Translations under genes and position numbers: made by a program | Notes under the pieces: generated by a model | What the model was told of the DNA's origin: nothing | What the model saw: the letters and a program-made list of their open reading frames with translations, nothing else | Database searches by the model: none | Shown: positions 42,049 to 53,639 of the stretch, piece after piece | Numbering within the stretch: position 1 is the stretch's first letter | How the letters are laid out: each line of letters starts with the position of its first letter | From: Isochrysis galbana | Taxonomy: Eukaryota; Haptophyta; Isochrysidales; Isochrysidaceae | Direction of reading: 5' to 3' | Assembly: GCA_018136815.1 (NCBI GenBank) | Contig: CM030936.1 | Span: 2,817,079 to 2,881,078, forward strand | DNA: 64,000 bases

Positions 42049-42544
42049 AATTAATTAACTTCTTAATAGTCTCACCGCACACGCGGCCGTGGACCCTCTA
42101 CTTTCTACTCACGCAGCAAACCTTTCTACACCCCCTCTCTCCCGGCCCTTTCCCCCCCGCCATCAGGCGACTCCCCCGTGCACTACTAGGGGGATAGGGG
42201 AAAAGGGCTTAGATATGGTCGGTGGCCCGCGCCCCCCCCCCCCGGTGATCCGTTCCCCCCTTCCTCCTATGCCTACCGGGCTGGCGGCGTCCTCGGTCCC
42301 GACTTCTCCTGTAAACAGGTGCGGGACTTACATATTTTCCGGTGAGCGGAGCCCTCGCTCCGCGCTCCGCCCACCCCCTTCTCCGCGCTCTCTCTCCCCT
42401 CTCCTGCAGGCACGCGCGATGGCGCGCCTGCGACAAGCCTCCAGCTGCCTCTGGAGACCCCTGGAGGCTCCTGGAGGCCAGCTCAGGGGGCAGAGGAGGC
42501 TGGGGCTGGGCCCTGGCCTCCCCTGCCTCTCCCTCGCTGGCGCT
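42049..42544 (+). repeat. LINE-associated 5' repeat, partner at 13939-14480
   Basis: Collinear with 13939-14431 (see there). At 42544 it switches without gap to LINE RT coding sequence, so the pair is either a chimeric element or a template-switch product. Confidence 0.85.
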
Positions 42545-42548
42545 ACCA

Positions 42549-43450
42549 ATAACCTTACTACAGAGTGACTACAAAATTCTAGCCAAAATACTAACAAACA
42601 GACTCAACAGAGTTATAGGGAACATTATCTCGAGGGATCAACTTGGATTCGTGCCTAAGCGCCTAATATGAGAGGCAACCCACCTTCTCCAGCTGACCAA
42701 AGCGTACCTCGACGAATCGGGCGACCCCGGGATCCTCCTAGCACTAGACTGGGAAAAGGCATTCGACAGGGTGAGCTGGGCGTTTTACCATCTAGCACTA
42801 GACTTGCTCAACTTTGGCGAAAACTTTAAGAGCTACGCGAAAGCACTAACAAATCCGCACGCGCGCCCGATACGATACATAAAGTCTAACGGAGGTAGAA
42901 GCTTCCCCTTCACCATAAGTAGTGGCGTACCACAAGGATGCCCGCTATCCCCGCTAGCCTTCCTCCTCACGGCGGAAGCCCTTACACGCGTCATAAACGA
43001 CGACGACAATGTAAGCGGCATCATAATAAATGGAGCCGAACTTAAAATCAGCCAATTCGCCGACGACACCCAATTAATGGCATCCGACTACTACAGCCTG
43101 CGACGCTCCCTAGAATGGGTGGAGCGATACGCGAAGGCCTCAGGAGGCAAGCCAAACGAAGACAAGTTTGAGGGGCTCCGTATGGGCTCCCTGCGCCGAA
43201 AAACTCCCCCGACGGAATTTAAGCGATTCAAGTGGCTGAAATCCAGAGAGTACGCTACCATACTAGGGGTACCACTGGGCGACCAAAAAGCGATCAACAC
43301 ATTCTGGAGAAAGCTAGCAGATAAAATAGCAAAAAGGACGACAGCATACGCGCCTGTCGCAAGCACACTCTCGATACACGGCAAAACGAAGGTCGCAAAC
43401 TTCCTCGTATACTCGATCCCCCGATACTGGATGCAAACTCTAGTGCCGCC
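42549..43450 (+). pseudogene. LINE reverse transcriptase fragment with one nonsense codon
   Basis: RT motifs ITLLQSDYKILAKIL, LALDWEKAFDRVSWAFYHLA, GVPQGCPLSPLAFLL and QFADDTQLM, followed by NFLVYSIPRYWMQTL. A TGA at 42669-42671 replaces the Gly codon of KRLIGEATHL seen in the copy at 18913. After PPNWF the sequence dissolves into GGGA repeats, so the C-terminus is gone. Confidence 0.9.
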
Positions 43451-43459
43451 GAACTGGTT

Positions 43460-44330
43460 CCGAGGGAGGGAGGGAGGGAGGGAGGGAGGGAGGGAGGGAG
43501 GGAGGGAGGGAGGGAGGGAGGGAGGGAGGGAGGGAGGGAAGGGGGGAAGGAGAGCGAGCGAAAGCGAGCGAGCGAGGGAGAGACAAGCGAGCGAGCGAGA
43601 AAGAGCGAGGGAGCGAGAGCGAGGGGGGAGGGGGGGAGAGAGGGAGAGAGAGGAGAGCAAGGGAGAGGGAGAGGGGGAGTAAGGGACAGAGAGAGAGAGA
43701 GAGAAGGGAGCATGAGGGAGCAAGAGCGAGGGAGAGGGAGAGCGAGGAGCGAGGGGGAGAGGGAGCTAGCAGGGGGAGAGAGAGAGAGGGAGGGGTGTGG
43801 AGAGAGAGAGAGCGAGAGAAAGAGAGAGCGCACGCGCGCGAGGGAGAGACAGAACGCGAGGAGAGACAGGGACAGAAGGAGGGAGGGAGGGAGGGAGAGA
43901 GGGAGGGAGAGCGAGCGAAAGCGAGCGAGACAGAGAGCCAGCGACGAGCGAGTAAGAAAGAGTGAGGGAGTGAGAGCGAGGGGGTTGGGGGGGGAGAGAG
44001 AGGGGGGGGGAGGGAGGAGGGAGAGCGAGCGAAAGAGGGGAAAGCGAGAGAGGGGAAAGCGAGAGAGGGGAGAGCGAGCGCGGGAGCAAGAGCGCAGGAG
44101 CGAGAGCAAGAGAGCGAGGCAGCGAGGCAGCGAGAGAGAGGCAGCGAGAGAGAGGGAGGTGGGGGGAGCGAGAGGGCGGAGAGCAAGGGAGAGCGGGGGA
44201 GAGCGAAGGAGCGCGAAGGAGAGAGCGAGAGCGAGGGGGGGAGAGCGAGAGAGGGGGGGAGCGAGAGAGGGAGAAGGGAGAGTGAGAGCGAGGGGGAGAG
44301 AGAGAGAGCGCGCACCCGCCGAGCGCCCTC
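43460..44330. repeat. ~870-bp purine-only (GGGA/GAGAGCGA) tract
   Basis: The + strand is almost entirely A and G, with (GGGA)n at 43463-43550 and GAGCGA/GAGAG motifs afterwards. The Ser/Pro/Leu- or Arg/Glu-rich frames over it are artefacts. Such a tract can form triplex or quadruplex DNA and is a common cause of misassembly. Confidence 0.9.
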
Positions 44331-44574
44331 GCCCGGCAAGAATTCGTTAGAGAGCCCCCCCCCCGGTACTGTTTTTGGGACTGTTTTTGTCTGTTTTTCT
44401 ATAGAGGGATTTTGCATCGGTTGAAACAGCGGGTTACAAGACGTGCTCCGCCTCCGTCGCAACGGAGTTTCAACCGCCTCGCAAAAGGACAACTCGGCAG
44501 AAATAGGTTAAAACTTTGGAGTTGACGCGAGATCGCCCTGAGAGAGGGGGGAGCGCCGCGCGCCGGGACGAGAG

Positions 44575-45863
44575 ATGCCGACCCGCCCCTTCAACGCGCA
44601 GGAGCTGCGTGAGTCCCAGCTCGCGCTCTCAGCGGCGATGTTGCTGGGGATGAGGAGGCGCCTGCGGCAGGCGTCGCTGCGGCGCCAGGGCCGGTACAGT
44701 GAGGCGCAGCGGCACAGCCGCCTCAATGAGGTGGCGATGCTTGCATTCGCGGCGGAGCCGCTTCTTCGCTCGACACGCTCGCGCATTGGGCCAGAGCGCC
44801 TGTCGCTGGCGCGTCTGGAGCGCGAGACAGCGGAGGCAGGTGGCGGCAATGGGATTGTGGTGCGCGACGTCTACGCACGCTTCGGTGTTCGCCTCGAGGA
44901 CTTGCCACGCTTCATAGCTGCGCTCGATCTGCCCGCAGGCTTCTCGACGCCAAGCAGGCATGTGGCAAGCGCCGAGGAGGCAGTGCTGCTCACGCTCCGG
45001 CGTTTCAAGACGGCAGGTGAGCGCCCTTCGCGGCACATGTGACACCCTTGATCCTTCACACTCCCACGCCCTTCTTCTCCTTCCTTGGCACCGCAGGTAG
45101 CGTCACTGGGCTTATGTGGGAGTGTGGTCGGAGTGAGGCCGCAATATGTGAGATTCACCAGACTGTAGTGGAGTACATACATGACCACTTCCCACACCTC
45201 ATAGATTCACGAAGCTTGTCTTCTTTTGCCCCATTGTTCCCGCGCTTTGCGAAGGTCTTTGAGGAGGCCGGCACGGGAGTGGGCAACCTAATTGGATTTG
45301 TGGACGGCAAGCTCTGGCAGACGGCGAGGCCGGTTCGAGGGCAAAGATTCTATTACTCAGGCCACAAGCGCACACATGGTGTCAAGATTCAGGGCATTTG
45401 CTTCCCCAACGGGATTCAGCCGTGGCCTTTTGGCCCGGTGCACGGTTCGCGCCATGATTCATTTGTGTGCCGTGTGTCTGGCCTGTTGCAAGTCATGCAA
45501 GTCACTTGCGCTGCCGCTGCTAAGACGTTTTGCCTCTTTGGTGATTCTGCCTACCCTCAGTCCGCATACTTATACCGCATGTACAGGGGTGTCTTACTTC
45601 CGTGGCAAGCACAATTCAATAGGGTGATGGCACCCTATCGGGTCAGCGTCGAATGGGGCTTCGGTAAGATTGCCGGTTTGTGGCCATGGGTTGACGTGTC
45701 AAAGGCGCAGCAAACCCTTCGACGGGATGTCGGAAAGTACTTGCAAGTGGCATGCGTGCTCACAAACATGCACACCTGTCTCTATGGTAGTATAATCAGT
45801 AGTAGATTTGGCTTGGCGCCTCCTCCGTTGGAAGTGTACATGGCTGGTGGGCCGTATCCATAA
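44575..45863 (+). CDS. Harbinger-type DDE transposase (HARBI1-like nuclease)
   Basis: Exon 1 is 44575-45016 and exon 2 is 45097-45863, with an 80-bp GTGAGC...CCGCAG intron joined in phase; 402 residues. The nuclease core shows the three acidic residues in context: GFVDGK, FGDSAYP and RVSVEWGFGKI (DDE_Tnp_4 family), with GHKRTHGVKIQGICFPNG between the first two. The N-terminal ~140 residues are Arg/Ala/Leu-rich and helical, where Harbinger transposases carry a helix-turn-helix. In this superfamily the nuclease needs the Myb-like partner for DNA binding and nuclear import; that partner is encoded convergently at 46541-47863. All catalytic residues are present. Confidence 0.9.
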
Positions 45864-46540
45864 CATATAATGCTTGTCATGTCACTTATGTTTACAAGCT
45901 ACTGCTTCTTCACTTGTTCGGTTTCAACACAAGCGTGAAAATGAGTTGCCAGAGTGGGACGTTTGGGGGCCTTCACGGAAGAACCCCAACCCCCCCTGCC
46001 CTCCCTCCTTCCTCTGCCCGCCCCTGTGCGCCTTTCGCGCCCTTCAATCTGCACCACACGTACTGTTTAACGGGCCGGAGCCTTGCAAGCGCAAGCTTCT
46101 CGGCATGCTCTAGATTCTAACTGGATGTCTGTAGAGTCGTCGTAGGACGGGCAGTAGGCGGGCATACGAGAGCGAGCTCGCCATCTGCCATTCGGCAACC
46201 TTGCAGCGAGCTGCGTGCTAGCAGCCCCAACTCCTAACTAGGGGGACCGAGACCCCTTGCCCGCCCCCCCCCCCCCCCCGCAGCCAAGTTAAGTTAACGA
46301 ATCGCGTAGCTGCGCCAGCTCTAGCTAGATTCAAAAGCACAATGAATCTGAATGAATCAACCGTTGAAACTCACCGATGCCCTTAGCAAACCCAGAACAA
46401 CGATGAACACCGCACCCCCCCCCCTCTCTCTCACTCGAGCGAGTGCGTGAGGGAAATGGGAACTAGGGCGCAAAGCGGGAGTTGTCGTACCAACTACCAA
46501 CTACAATTTGCAACACAGCAACAACTCAGCTAACCCGCAC

Positions 46541-47863
46541 CTAACCAAGTTTGTCCATGGCTTTTGAAACAAACTCCATCATCTTGGATTGCATGGCCAT
46601 GGCGCCCATCATGGCTGCTTGCATCTCCGCCATTTGCTTGCTGCGCTCCTCATCGGCTTTGGCTTGCCGCTCTTCATGGAGGGTCTTCAGTTGCAACTGC
46701 GCTTCTTGCATCTTCGCCTCGTGCTCAAAACGCCTGGCATCCAGAGCGAGGCGCTCCGTGTCAATCTGCGCTCGCCGAGCGTCGCCCGCACGCGACATGA
46801 GAATTTCTTCTTGCTGCGCCTTGAGGAACTCGGCAAACATGTCACGCGTCTGTTGTGCCGTTTGCGCCATGCCTCTCGCCTTCTTCTTGCTCGCCGCCAC
46901 ACGCACAAAGTGGTACTTGTTGTCGTCGTCGGGTCCCTCCACCTTGAAGCCCGTCGGCCATTTCGATGCGTCCTTGCGGAGGTCGTCGACATCGAGACAC
47001 AGCTGGCACATTTCCTCCTCCATGTAGTTGAGGAGATAGAACTCTAGCTCGATGCGGTCGGGCAACGTGTCATCACTGGCCGCCGTGCTCGCCGGCGGAC
47101 TGGACCGCGCACCTGTGCCAGAACGCTCCGCGGCCTGTGCCGCTTAGGGGCGGTGTGTGGCAGGTGTGAATGTGCATTTGGGCCCGGGGTGCTGCGCGCG
47201 CGTGCCACACCTTCAGTTCCTCATCGGTCAACTTTTTGTACGCGGCGCGTGCTGCGCGATCCTGCGCACTACTTGCCTCACGCGCAGCGTCCTTGTCTGC
47301 CTTTCGCTTGCACTTCAGCTCGTCGGCCTCCTGTATGAGCTCGTGCACCTCGATGATCAACTCCTCGTACTCGCTCAGCGGCTTCTCGGACTTGGTGTCC
47401 GTGGTGTCCACCGGGTCATCGATGTCCACGGGCTCACGCTGCTCCATGCCCGGCGTGTACAAGTGCTTGAGTGCCTGCGCGCAACGCATCGTAAGTCGCA
47501 AGGGCAAGAAAAGATCAATGGTGTAGCGCGGTACTGCGGCGCGGGAGGGGAGGCAAAGGGAAGTTCTACGCTCACCGAGACCCAATTCTTTACAGAAGCG
47601 ATGACCGAGCCGTAGGCCGGAAGCGGCTGCTCGAGGTCCTTCATTACGTCGGCCTTCATGAGGAGCGTTAGGATGCCATTGTCCGGGTTCGTCCACACCT
47701 GCTTCTGGGTGATGACGCCGTCGGCCGAGTCGCTCTTCTTGCCATCCTTGAAGGTGTTGAAGGCCAACGCGCCGGCGTCAGACACTTGCCGGAGCAATGC
47801 CACCCTCCGCGGAATACTCCAGCGGAAGGATGGGCCCCTTGTTGTCGATTCCTTCTCCTTCTC
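46541..47863 (-). CDS. Harbinger Myb/SANT-like accessory protein
   Basis: Three in-phase exons: 47863-47576, 47474-47211 and 47134-46541, each junction with GT-AG and phase 0. The first contains a tri-helical Myb/trihelix-like region (RWSIPRRVALLRQV ... VWTNPDNGILTLLM ... LPAYGSVIASVKNWVS). The second is Glu/Lys-rich and helical (EELIIEVHELIQEADELKCK). The third has a conserved-looking EFYLLNYMEEEMCQLCLD, then a basic KKKARGMAQ and a long coiled coil (MQEAQLQLKTLHEERQAKAD) ending AMDKLG. The first listed exon starts at an acceptor, so at least one 5' exon with the initiator Met lies upstream (47880-48300) and is not resolved. In PIF/Harbinger elements this protein binds the subterminal repeats and recruits the transposase. 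Confidence 0.75.
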
Positions 47864-48372
47864 CTGCGGGATAGGGAAGGAGGGGGGAGGTGTTAGTGCG
47901 TGCGCTGAACGAGGGCGGCGCAGTGTTTCGGGGGGGTCGCCCGCATGTGTGTCCCTCGACGCGGGCTCGCCCGCCCACGGCCCAATATGCTACATGCATG
48001 CAAGAGTCACAGGTCGTTACCGTCATGGCGTGTGAGGAAGCTCGCAACGTAAGCCCAACCAAGGGGCTGAGGGGAAGGCATGGGGCATGGGTCGCGGACG
48101 TGGGGCGTGGGGATGCCCGGGCGGGCTGCAGCCGAGGTGGCGCAGGCGCGGCACCGATCAAGCAAGAGGACGAGAGGGCGCGGGGGGCGAGAGGGAAGTG
48201 CCACGCTCGCACCGTCGCAGCGGCCATCTCGTAAACCACCGTGCGGAGTTTCTTTCACTGCAGGGGAGTCGAACCAAACCAACGGGTTTTTCTCGCGTTG
48301 GCGCCATTGTTGAAACTCCGTGCGCTCTTCCAACCATCTTTCAAGCAGAGTTTCAGCTCTGCAAAATCCCTC

Positions 48373-49345
48373 GTATGTCTATGAAGGCCAAAGACAGACT
48401 GTTTTTACTGTTTTTGGACCCCCCCCCCACTGTTTTTCCCATCTAGGCAGTGGACGTAGACAAACAAACCTGCTTTCACCAATGTTTCACCTCGCCGTTT
48501 GACGTCAAACTCGGAGTGAAACTCGAGTGAAACACTCTCAAAAAACCCCCCGTATCCTTTTCTTGGGTTGTCTCCCCATGCCCGCTTGGGCGGTTCTCGC
48601 CGAATCAGTGTCGTGTGCGTATTAGTGCTTTGCTCGCAACAAAATAAAAACATGCATGAAGAGAGCACACCGAGAGGGGGTGTGTGGTGTTGTGCAACAT
48701 GCTTCAGGCTCTCTTTCGAAAGAGAGTACTCCTAGTAGCTAGTGGGCCGTGAATAGAAGACGAAGCACTAGATCGCCCCATCCTCTCTCTCTACTTTACT
48801 CCTACAAGAACCACTTCCTGCTCATGGCGGAGGCCTCTCGCGGCCGATGGGACAGCGCGCGCTCGCCTCTTCTCTCTCTCTACTTTCCTCCAGAGAGATG
48901 GACCTCCTCCTCTCCTCGCCCCTCCCTCCCCCTCCCCCCCCCCCCTTCTCTCTCTTATTCCCGCTGCACCTCTCTCTTCCTCCTGCTTCGCGCGGCCTCT
49001 CCTCCTTTCTCCCCGCCATTCTTTCTTGATTCCGGAAGGTACAAGTAAGTATGGAAAGTCTCCACAAGCTCATTGGTCTTCCTCCCGCTTACTACTCTCT
49101 CATCCCCCCCCCCCCCCTCTTCACTCTCTCTGTCAGCGCTCCGCTGGACTGAGCCTGAGTCGTAGGTAAGCACGGCGAGCAGGCGCAGGTGTGCGTGCGG
49201 CTGGCAGAGGCCCACCGCTCGCGTTGCACCGCGCGCATGGCCGCTCCCGCTCCCCTCCCTCCGCCACCCTCCCGTTCGCTCCCTCTTGGCTGCTGGCCAC
49301 AACCAACAGACCTCTCTCTCTCTCTCTCTCTCCCTCTCTCTCCCT

Positions 49346-49396
<51 letters not shown>

Positions 49397-49477
49397 CCCC
49401 CCCCCCCCCCCCCCTCCCTCCCCCCCCCCCTGTCCTACCTCCACCTCTCCCCCCCCTCCTCGCGAACAGACGGCGCG
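48373..49477. other. transposon flank and polypyrimidine tracts, no gene
   Basis: 48390-48560 has ACTGTTTTT and GTGAAAC motifs. 48770-49130 and 49300-49460 are CT-rich, including an uninterrupted (CT)n and C run at 49320-49430, ending about 40 bp before the RBR gene start. Confidence 0.6.
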
Positions 49478-51633
49478 ATGGACGAGTCAGACAGCGAATC
49501 CTCTGACATTGATGACGACTTGTACATCGACCTCGGTGACGACTCGTGCTCAGACATTGATGATGACTCATGCGGCAACATCTCTGAGTTTGAGGGCGAC
49601 GCTGGTCTCGGCTCAGAGCCCGTGCGCCAGGCGACGGTGCCATACGTTGTGCTCGACTCGGACGCGTGCTTGGCGCTCGCGCAGAGGGAGGTGCAGGATC
49701 TAAGCGAGCTGCTGTGCTGCAGCGAGGAGGTGGCAGGGATTCTCCTGCGCCAGTTCCGCTGGAATCGTGAGAAGCTGACCGAAGGTGCCCGAACGCCTGG
49801 CGCGCACGCTTGTGCTACACAGGGTCTTGGTCGGTCATAAGTGCAGCCGGCACTCATATGCTCCTCAGTCGTCAAAACCCGCTCTCTTGTACGGGCGTTG
49901 ACTCATCCCCAACCGCCTGCGCAGAGTATCTTAGCGACGCGGACCGAGTGCTCAAGGGCGCTGGGAACCACTGGGGGCCAAATCAGGAGGTCATCCATAG
50001 TGAGGGCACTGTAATGGTCAATGGCGAGCGCTGTGTCGCCTCAACGCTTCCGCTCTTGAAGTGCTTGATTTGTTATGAAATGACAAGGAGCTATACGGCA
50101 CTGGGATGCGGCCATGCCTTCTGCATCGAATGCTATACCTCCTATATCAGCCACAAGATTGTGGACGAAGGACATAATTGCATCTTCGCAACATGCCCTG
50201 ACGTACAGGTACATTACTTCCTTCGCCGGCACCAAGGAGCGCCTCGTGCAATAGCCATGTTTACCTGTGGACGCGCGGTGATTGACTACTCCCTATCAAC
50301 CCGCCTTGCAAATTGCTGCAGTGCTCACTCGTGGTGTCCGAGCGGCTTGTCCACTCTCTTCCGCTGCCTGCGGAGAGACGCGTGCTCTTCGACAAGGCCC
50401 GGCGCCTTGACCGCTCCTACGTCGACGATAATGCCAATATCAAGTGGTGCACAGCTGCCGGCTGCGGCTGCGCGATTCGAGCGCGCAAGGGGCAGATGGG
50501 CGTCCAGTGCTCTTGCGGAAAGCGCTTCTGCTTTTCATGCAACCAAGATGATCATCGGCCGGCTTCTTGCGACGAGCTTCGGCGGTGGCAGATAAAATGC
50601 CATGACGACTCGGAGACCTATAACTGGCTGATGACAAATACCAAGGCGTGTCCAAAATGCCAGACATCGATCGAGAAAAACGGTGGTTGCAACCACATGA
50701 CCTGCAAGACCTCGTCGTGCAAGTTTGAGTTCTGCTGGGTATGCCTTAAGCCATGGAAGGAGCACTCCGGTTCGTACTACTCGTGCAACCGCTACGATCC
50801 CGAGAAGGAGGTGTCCAACCTGGACAGCCAGATGAACTCCTCGCGGGCGGCGCTTGACCGATACCTTCACTACTACACCCGCTTCATGAATCACCACAAT
50901 TCGCTCAAATTTGAGGTCGAGGCCAAGCAAAAAATGGAGGAGAAGATCAAGGAGTTGGAGAAGCAAGGGGACAAGATCTGGATGGACTGCAACTATTTGA
51001 TAGAGGCCAACGATGCACTATATGAGTGCCGCTATGCACTCCAGTACACGTACGCTGCACACCCGAACCCTGATCACCCATGGGATCAGCGATGCGGGGA
51101 TTCTCAGAACCCACCGCATTTCATTCCACGCTAATGGTGCCCTGCCGCGTACAGGTATGTCTACGCTTTCTACTTGCCACAACAAGGCAACTACCGCGCT
51201 CACTTTGAGATGAACCAGACCGAGCTTGAACAACAGACGGAGAATCTTTCGGGTATGCTAGAAAAAGACGTCAAGGAGATCAACCGGCCGGACGTCGTTC
51301 ATTGCTTTCAGGTAGGCTCGCACCGTGGTAGTGCCTTCGCTCTTGCGACCCATTGCCGTCTTGCGCAGCTCTCAATCACTTGCTATCGCAAGAACCGTGG
51401 CGGAAAGGATGCGTGTATCGATCCCAGGATATGTTTCCTAATGAAGTCGACTGACCCAGTTGCGCGCAACTCCACTCTACGAATTGCAGATGGCAAAGAC
51501 GAGGCTCAAGAACTTGTTTGAACTTGTCGACGTGAGCGGTTCAGGGGAGGCCACAGACACGTCTAGTGGTGGCGACAAATCTCTAGATGTGTATCCTGTT
51601 GCCAGCAGTAGCCATGACGCGATGGCCTTGTGA
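49478..51633 (+). CDS. ariadne-type RBR E3 ubiquitin ligase, five exons
   Basis: Exons 49478-49784, 49925-50208, 50322-51049, 51155-51311 and 51490-51633 join in phase with GT-AG sites to a 539-residue protein, close to ARIH1 length. The N-terminus is acidic (MDESDSESSDIDDD), as in ariadnes, and is followed by a UBA-like region. RING1 starts CLICYEM (Cys149), the IBR contains CSCGKRFCFSC, and RING2 reads CPKCQTSIEKNGGCNHMTC, in which Cys320 of GGCNHM is the catalytic thioester cysteine. The Ariadne domain follows (YYTRFMNHHNSLKFE, YTYVYAFYLPQQGNY). RBR ligases take ubiquitin from an E2 onto the RING2 cysteine; ariadnes are activated by neddylated cullin-RING ligases. All zinc ligands that I can check are present. 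The last exon (MAKTRLKNLFELVD...DAMAL) is a Ser-rich tail. Confidence 0.93.
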
Positions 51634-51799
51634 TTCCGTCTGCTCCACATCTGTTGGACACACCAGAGGGAAAGGCGCGAACGCCGTTGGCTTTGTTGCT
51701 GTATTTTTTGGTGGTGCTAGCCGGTTGTAGATGATCTCGGGCGAAGAACAAGGAGGGCGAATGAGAAGGCTCTTGGGAGACTCTTCACACTTTCAGCCC

Positions 51800-51955
51800 C
51801 CTGTGAGGTCGCTGAGCGAGGGCGCGTTGTTTGCAGCGAGCCGGCTCAAGGTCCTTCCTTGTTCGGGAGACTCCCGGCCCCCCGCGAGGGCGCTGAGCGA
51901 GGACGCGTCGTTCGGATCGAGCCGGCTCAAATCCTTGCTTGTTCCTGAGATTCCA
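51800..51955. repeat. ~78-bp tandem duplication
   Basis: Two units share GCTGAGCGAG..CGCGT and GAGCCGGCTCAA, spaced about 78 bp apart. Confidence 0.7.
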
Positions 51956-52312
51956 TATTTTGTCACATCTAGGGCCATGTGCCATGTTGTTGTATGTAGC
52001 TATTGTGGCGTTGTACTTGTACTAGAGAAACGGCTCGGGTCAATGGCGCGGCGTGCAAAAGCAAGCTGTCAGTGACTATGAAGAAAATCGAAAGCCATCT
52101 CGGCAATCTGCGCGTCCTCAAAGCCCCTCAAGCTGCTCTTGGGTCCGCCATGACAGAATTTTATGTATCTGAGTATTCGATGGTCGTCGGGCCAAGCGCA
52201 AGGGGCGGGCTGGGGCAGACAGACCTGTTGCTTGTTGTTAGGTGTCGTTCCGTCAATAGTGGGACATCAGTGGTGAGAGCGGCGGCGCATGGGACGCTCA
52301 AGATGCTCCCGC

Positions 52313-52640
52313 ATGCCCCTCGACCTCGGACGAGAGGTTGCGCAACACCTTTCGACTGTGCAGCGACCGAGTTGAGCTCGAGTGGCTTGGCGCACAACGC
52401 CGACGCCCACGGCTTGAGCTCGACGAGCGCGGGCGAGCGCGCACGATGCCAACGGCCAAGCGCTGCGCCGCGCGCATGCCCCTCGACCTCGGACGTCACA
52501 ACCCCTCTGGCCGAAGCAGAGGTTGCGCAACACCTGTCGACTGTGCAACGACCGAGTTGAGCTCGAGTGGCTTGAGCTCGACGAGCGCGGGCGAGCGCGC
52601 ACGACGCCGACGCCAGATAGAGCAACCGACTCGCTCGCCA
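52313..52640. repeat. ~165-bp tandem duplication
   Basis: Two units share TGCCCCTCGACCTCGGACG, GAGGTTGCGCAACACC, ACCGAGTTGAGCTCGAGTGG and GAGCTCGACGAGCGCGGGCG. Further on, CCAACG is repeated at 52720-52745. No gene in 51640-53100 that I can support. Confidence 0.75.
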
Positions 52641-53109
52641 AAACCTTGACCGAGAAGAAAGAATCAAGGACCTACAAGCCAAGGGTAGCGGACCTAGGGA
52701 ACGTGAGAGGAAATTTCCGAACGCCAACGCCAACGCCAACGCCAAATGCCGGAAGGCAACGAAACCCTAACCAAGCTAAGCAGAACCTACGCAGAACAGG
52801 CCTGGACGACAACGAAAGTTAGCAGGTCCCAAGAAAGAACCGGAACCCAACAAGAAACAACAAGCCTTGCAAGAAGCTAAATAAGCCTCCTGAAGGTACC
52901 CCGAAAGCCTGAGACAAGCACACGGCAAGCAACAGGCGACCTGGCTCCTTTGAGTCAAGATTGCCCGAAAGGAGGAAACCTGGAATCTAGACCTGACAAA
53001 CAGGCTAGAAGGAAAGAAAGAAAGAAACGAGAACCCGAATTCTAGGTCGCTAGGGACGTACCCTACCAACCTAGATGTACCTGAGCTTCACCGCGTGGCC
53101 GCACGGCGA

Positions 53110-53520
53110 AGGACCTGGAAACAAGAGCTTGGAAATCGCATCACAGGTTCGCAGACAGTCCGACAAATATGTGTAGACTGTGTCGCCGATACCGAGAAAA
53201 CTCGTGCCACCTAGCGTGGTGTCCCGCGACGAAACCCATATTCGAGACCATAGATGCCCTCAACAACTACACCCCTCCCCCCGGAAGGTCACGCACACAG
53301 AAAACGAAGGATAGATTATTCGCATACCCCGGTACGAACACACCCGAAAGCCTAAAAGCGTTATACGTGATAGCGTGGAAATACATACTAAGGGACTTCT
53401 ACAGAGCTGAATTTGAGGCACACGAGTACCACCACATACCGATCTTAGAGTCTACACTAGTGAGGTTCACCACCTTGGTTAGGGGCCTTACCCCACCAAA
53501 ATCGCACTGCTCTGTGCGCA
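53110..53520 (+). pseudogene. LINE 3'-end segment (zinc-knuckle C-terminus)
   Basis: Encodes MCRLCRRYRENSCHLAWCP, a C..C....H....C cluster typical of LINE C-termini, then KDRLFAYPGTNT, ALYVIAWKYILRDFYRAEFE and LESTLVRFTTLVRGL. The frame is open, but no RT precedes it, so this is a 5'-truncated insertion. A run of ATATCCA/ATCCATG motifs follows (53537-53625). Confidence 0.85.
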
Positions 53521-53639
53521 CTAGGGGTAGGCATCTTTATCCATTGAAAATGCCCCATTTATCCATGAGAAATATCCAAGAAATATCCATCCGCCCCACC
53601 CAAATATCCAAGCAAATATCCAATGTCCACGTCACGCGC

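Larger units (their letters stand above)
44404..48372. mobile_element. PIF/Harbinger DNA transposon, ~3.97 kb, two genes
   Basis: The left end GAGGGATTTTGCA (44404-44416) and right end TGCAAAATCCCTC (48360-48372) are perfect 13-bp inverted repeats, and similarity extends inward to GAAAC. A second inverted pair, CGGAGTTTCAAC at 44463-44474 and GTTGAAACTCCG at 48309-48320, lies 60-70 bp inside each end. Inside are a DDE transposase (+) and a Myb-like accessory protein (-), the standard pair for this superfamily. The 3-bp target duplication is not clear (ATA on the left, GTA on the right). Both flanks carry ACTGTTTTT motifs, suggesting insertion into another repeat. Both genes are open, so it may be active. 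Confidence 0.85.

Noticed and set aside
43294-44492. 350-codon Ser/Leu/Pro-rich minus-strand frame
   Set aside because: It is the reading of the purine-only repeat and includes antisense RT sequence.
47157-47615. 152-codon plus-strand frame
   Set aside because: Antisense to the Myb-like exons, which join in phase across three introns.
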